Positions 59,824 through 64,000 of a stretch of 64,000 nucleotides of DNA are shown here, piece by piece. Below the pieces are notes generated by a model. That model saw only the letters and a program-made list of their open reading frames with translations. It searched no databases and was not told where the DNA came from. Source of the DNA: Mikania micrantha (taxonomy: Eukaryota > Streptophyta > Magnoliopsida > Asterales > Asteraceae); the NCBI GenBank assembly GCA_009363875.1, contig CM018688.1:42736901-42800900 (forward strand), in the 5' to 3' direction. Position numbers and translations under genes: made by a program. Every line of letters starts with the position of its first letter. Within the stretch, counting starts at the first letter, position 1.

Positions 59824-62800
59824 ATGGCAGGATACAAATCAGTTCCGAAGCATAACATCTGTGCCCATCTTGATCTGACGACTCCGAACGCGAAGCACTA
59901 CACAGATATTATTACATTCTTGAGGCGTTCCAGGATATTCACTGCCATATCGACAGTCCATGTGCCCTATTTATCACATCAGCAGGATTTCTGGACATCA
60001 GCTGATATTGATTGTGAGGCCGAGCCTACAGTCATTAGGGGCAAGGTCAGGGGTCATGATGTTGTGGTGTCTGCTGAGCACATACGGAGGGTTTGTGGTT
60101 TTCAGGACTCTCCAGATCATCCTGTTCTACTTGACAGATTCTTAGTCCGTGGATGCTTCCTCCGATGCAAGTACGAGGGAGACATTGGAGCCGGGATTCT
60201 GAACAAAGCGTTCATGTCCCCGCAGTTCAAGTACTTGGCTCATGTACTTGTTCACTGCCTTGGCTCGAGGAGAGGAGGCTTTGATGACATGCGCGAAACC
60301 ATTCAGTGCGCATTTGCTGCCTTGGTGCTCAACAAACCATTCAACTTCTCCGAGATGGTTTTTCTGCACATGAAGGAGAATGTGGGGCTAAAGGGTGACA
60401 AGAAGTTCCTGATGTACCCTCGATTCATACAGCAGATCATTGATGCACAGATTCCAGATCTTCCAAAGCTTAATGCCGACATCATTAGATTGGAGCACAT
60501 GAATGACATAACTCTCAACAGAGTTTTGTCATACAGAGGGAAGGAGAGGAAGCCCACCACTAGATCCCTATTTGGTCACCTCTCTCGACCCGATTACAGG
60601 GCTCCGGCTGGAAGAAGATGGAGACACGATGACTCCGACTCAGATGTGGAGGACATTGTAGTTCCGGCTGGTGATGATGTGATAGTGATAGTGAGGATGG
60701 AGATGGTGATGCAGGCCCGAGTGGTGCTGGTGTTGATGTGAGCACAGTGGAGGTGAGCACTGTTGCTGTTGAGAGTTCTGGGGTGGTGAGATGACATCAG
60801 TACACATAACCACTGCTGCTTCAGTGAGCATGGTTGATGTTGCTGTTCTGGGCTGGGGGTGTGGTGATGTTGTGTCAACAGCACAGGAGGAGGATGTGGA
60901 CATCGACTCACTGATGGATTTGGACTTCTTGACTACTACTACATCCTCAGTGACTGTTCCTCTCGATGTTTCAGTTCCACATTCCTCAGGTGGTGGTGAT
61001 GAGTCAGAGGACTCGAGTGAGGATGAAGTGTGTAGCAGGTGAAGGTGATGAAGACAGTTCTGATTCTGAAGAGACTCATGATGATGAGTTTGAGAAAGTG
61101 GATGAGGGTGGAAGAATGGAGATGAGGAAGAGAAAGAGGACAGATGATGATTTGGAGGATATTACTGATACGATATTTATTCCGGAGTTTGACTTTTCTC
61201 CCCCTCCTAGGTCATCTGCTCCTGCTTCCACAGCAGTGATTGTTTCTGCTGGACAGCCCACCTCATCCAGAGCTGGAAGGGGAAAGAGATCCGATTCTCT
61301 TTCCAAAGGAGGTCAGAACTGACATCAGCTGCTACAACTACTGTCACATCAGTAGCAGCTGTGTCAGTTTCTTCACTGACGAGGACAAGGGCCATTCACA
61401 CTCAGGTTACTACTGCCCCTCTGTCCACTCCTTTTGTTCGCGAGCGGTGTGTATGTTACTGCTTCCTCTGGCCCTTCCACAGTCCGTGCTGATGTTCATA
61501 TACCTACTGTTTCAGTTGTGGATCAGCTTAGCACACTGAACAGTATGGTCTTGAGACTGATGGAAAGGAGCATGGAGCAAGAGAAGAAGAACAAGGAGCA
61601 AGAGCTGGTTATTGCTCAGCTTACAAGGAGGATTGAAGAGCAGGATACTCTGCTTCTTCAAGCTGCAGACCAGAGGGCCGATTTGAGGGCCAGGGCCAGG
61701 TCTGCTCAACAGGAGGAGCAGCTCCTAAAGTACATCGATGAGCACAACCAGCTGGCTTTGACAGCCTCTGGTTTCAATGATAGGATCCTTCAGCTCGAGG
61801 CTGAGAATGCTCGCCTTGCTGAACTTGTCGAGAGTTCCAAGGAAGGCACTCCCAGGCTTGAAGGCTCTGCTGCTCCTTCCGATGATTCAGACAAAGAAGT
61901 AGAAGAAGACGAAGAAGAAGAGTCTGATGAGGAACAGGTTGACTATGAAGACTCAGACAAAGACGATGAGTCTGATGATGATGATGATCATGATGATGAG
62001 GCCAAGGACGGATCTGGGAATGGGTCTTCTGGTTCATCGAGTACTGATGATGATGACGATGATGACCAGGCCCTCCCTCATCAGAGATTCGATCCAAGAA
62101 AGCCAATGATAAGAAGAAAGCCTCTGCTCCACCTCCTCCTGCACAGACAGATGAACCCAAAGCGGCCGAGGAAGTAGAAGCTGTGTGCCGTTGAGACGTC
62201 AGCTAGATAAGACGTTGACTATGATCTTGGACGCTCAGGGCATTATACAGCACTCGGTCAGCTACGACAAGGAGGAGGGTGAGATCATACATTGTTTATC
62301 TAAGGAGCAGATAGCCGAGCTGTTCAGGTTGAATCCTGACGAGGTGGTCACTGATGACACCTCTGTACCCAGTACGAAGAGCCCGAACCAGAACTTTTGA
62401 TGATGTAGATGATGTCATTCTGGAAGACATCACCGATGAAGAATACCCGAAGTATACATCGGCTGAAGACGAGCTGCCTACATTCACTGAGCCATTTGAT
62501 CAGGAAACAGAGGATCTCTTGGTCAGATATCTTGAAGAGCAAGTAGAGGCAAGCAAGGCTGAAGCTGATGATCTAAAGAAAAGAAAAGAGGAATGGGCTG
62601 CATACTGGGAGGTATTGAAGAAACAAAGCACAGAGAAGATGCCAGCCACGCACAAGAAAGTTTACAGGACCAAAGGCTATAAAGCTGGAGGCCAGATATA
62701 CTTAGCTGGGCATACTTCCATGATCTGGGTGCTATGCAGTGAAGAGGGAGAAAGGGATTGACTACTTCAAACACCCACATGATTTCAAGACGTTGCCTGG

Positions 62801-63346
62801 ATTCGAAGTCAATCAGCTAGCACGTCTGAACATGCTATACAGTGGTGACTCTGGGATGTCTGCTTGGTTTTCTCGACAAATCAAGTACGAATACCGGAAG
62901 AGATGGGTGAACTTTCAGCCACAGCAACCAGAGAGGTACTACTTGCCAGAGATAGATGGGGATACCCGGAAGCATAAAGTGATCCTGAAGTGGCTTCCCC
63001 CTAAAGTCTTGAAGAAGATTCCCTGCGGAAGATGCGACAAGACTTTATGGATGGCTTCCGATGGTGGTATTATGATGGGCGCACAGGTGAGGCTGTGATA
63101 GTTTTGTGCAAAGACAAACAGTGGGAGACTGTTAGGATCTTTGATCCTATGTGGCTGACTAACTTGTCTCACAAGGATGTTCAAGCTTTGTTCAGAAACC
63201 AGATTTTCTTCGACGTTCCAGACATGGTGCAAGCTTTGCAATTTATGAGAGTGATCCGTCTCTGCAGCATTTTCAAGATCCACGCTGGAGCAGACTGGAA
63301 AGCTATTTCAGAAAAGTATTTCAAGAAAGACACTTCCAAGAGTTGA
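59824..63346 (+). pseudogene. Extra ORF ('env-like' position) of copia-3, multiple one-base shifts
   Basis: Starts MAGYKSVPKHNICAHL at ATG 59824, the equivalent of the copia-1 start, and ends TGA 63344-63346. The N-terminal domain is open to about 60670 (ITFLRRSRIFTAISTV, SPQFKYLAHVLVHCLGSRRG, KFLMYPRFIQQII). Then come acidic/Ser-rich pieces, MRKRKR (basic), FDFSPPPR, coiled-coil-like LNSMVLRLMERSMEQEKK, a long Asp/Glu run and the C-terminal domain (KGYKAGGQ, DYFKHPHDFKTLPGFE, WWYYDGRTGEAV, IFDPMWL). About eight single-base frame changes. No transmembrane segment or signal peptide is evident. The product would be a large acidic, possibly nuclear, coiled-coil protein of unknown role. Confidence 0.82.
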
Positions 63347-63355
63347 ACTAGGTCC

Positions 63356-63364
63356 AAGGGGGAG
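63356..63364 (+). other. Terminal polypurine tract of copia-3
   Basis: AAGGGGGAG two bases before the 3' LTR. Confidence 0.88.
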
Positions 63365-63366
63365 TT

Positions 63367-64000
63367 TGTTGATGCATGTTTATTGTCCCTAGTTCAGTTT
63401 TGTAACTCTTATCATGTAAATGTTCAAAGTATTAATGGAAGTTGTCTTTATATCTATTTCATAATGTTTATTTCTATTGATTATTGTCTATTAATGTTTA
63501 TCTAGTTGTTTGATTTGATTATAAACTGTTTGAGTATGAAGTACTCTCATTCGGCCGAATGACTCTAGAATGAAGTCATTCGGCGAATGAAGGTTATAGC
63601 GAATGTCTGAGTTCCGAATGAGTCATTCGCCGAATGACTCATTCGAATGTCTGCTCATTCGAGCTTGGTCATTCGCCGAATGAGCTGCTTCGGCCACTCA
63701 TTCGGCCGAATGACTACAGCCTATATATAGATGTTCAAATCATTTCAAACCTAACTTTCCAGAGCCCCCTTCTTCCCTAGCACTCCAGTGTCAAAACCCT
63801 TGAAGATTTGAGAGGTTCTTGTGCTTCCAAGTTCGATTCTCAACCCGTGGTGTTCGATCGTTGCTTCCAAGTTGTTCCTACAGCCTCGGATCACCACGGT
63901 TTCTGTTGGTTTCGTTTGGAAAACCTTGGAATAGGATTCCGCACTATCCCAGAGGTTGTCGAGTAGTTTTTCATTGGATTCGGATTGTTTCCGAGCTCCA
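63367..64000 (+). repeat. Copia-3 3' LTR (incomplete at window edge)
   Basis: Starts TGTTGATGCATG and follows the 5' LTR essentially base for base, including the palindromes and CTATATATAG at 63721-63730. About the last 13 bases and the right target duplication are outside the window. Confidence 0.93.

Larger units (their letters stand above)
50145..64000 (+). mobile_element. Copia-3: nearly complete young SIRE-type copia element
   Basis: LTR 50145-50789, primer site, gag, pol, inter-ORF region, extra ORF, PPT, and a 3' LTR that runs off the window about a dozen bases short of its end. About 13.9 kb. The two LTRs differ only at a few single bases (for example around 63769, 63797 and 63926), so insertion was recent. 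Yet gag, pol and the extra ORF each contain several one-base frame changes; see findings. Confidence 0.93.

Overview
This window is plant nuclear heterochromatin made almost entirely of nested LTR retrotransposons. I find no host gene, rRNA or classical tRNA gene. The elements are very long-LTR Ty3/gypsy chromoviruses (Tekay/Del-like: integrase plus C-terminal chromodomain, Met-tRNA-type primer site, TGTAACA...TGTGACA LTR ends) and Ty1/copia elements of the SIRE/Maximus type, which carry a large extra ORF between pol and the 3' LTR. That ORF resembles, from memory, a protein family abundant in Asteraceae assemblies, so I lean towards Asteraceae; the species is not determinable.

Layout. 1-4840: 3' end of gypsy-1 (integrase/chromodomain, PPT, 3.8-kb 3' LTR), inserted in the RNase H region of copia-1. 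4841-11511: 3' half of copia-1 (RNase H, 2.1-kb inter-ORF region, extra ORF with three in-frame stops, PPT, 3' LTR), itself inserted in an older gypsy LTR (11512-13473). 13474-13566: small orphan host fragment. 13567-28059: gypsy-3, a decayed chromovirus with both LTRs; its 5' LTR is split by a deleted copia derivative (15004-20232), which is in turn split by a solo gypsy LTR (16261-19017). 28060 to about 30480: reverse-strand gypsy LTR and unassigned sequence. 30490-40020: remnant of a second copia lineage (extra ORF), split by a reverse-strand solo gypsy LTR (31969-39659). That LTR contains another solo gypsy LTR (32098-36141, itself carrying a Mutator-like MITE) and a solo copia LTR (39019-39543). 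40021-50144: a gypsy element with 4.2-kb LTRs and a 4.6-kb internal region without recognisable genes (LARD-like). 50145-64000: a nearly complete young copia (copia-3) with gag, pol, inter-ORF region, extra ORF and all but the last bases of its 3' LTR. Most boundaries are supported by TG...CA ends and 5-bp target duplications that I could read directly.

The most interesting signals are in the copia elements. The extra ORF has a conserved splice-acceptor-like sequence directly before its ATG in all three copies where the start is visible. In the two copies with an intact upstream region there is also a conserved CTCAG/GTA donor and a TATA-like box about 600-650 nt upstream. A second, internal polypurine tract lies just after pol. 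Palindromes with a TTCG...CGAA core (CATTCG-n-CGAATG or AGGTTCG-n-CGAACCT) cluster in the U3, gag leader and extra-ORF leader of the copia elements, and the same motif type is in the gypsy LTRs. This suggests a separately expressed, possibly spliced mRNA for the extra ORF and a shared cis-element of unknown function.

Caution: copia-3 has almost identical LTRs but many single-base frameshifts, while the older copia-1 has none in its extra ORF. Part of the 49.7-64 kb sequence may therefore contain uncorrected indel errors.
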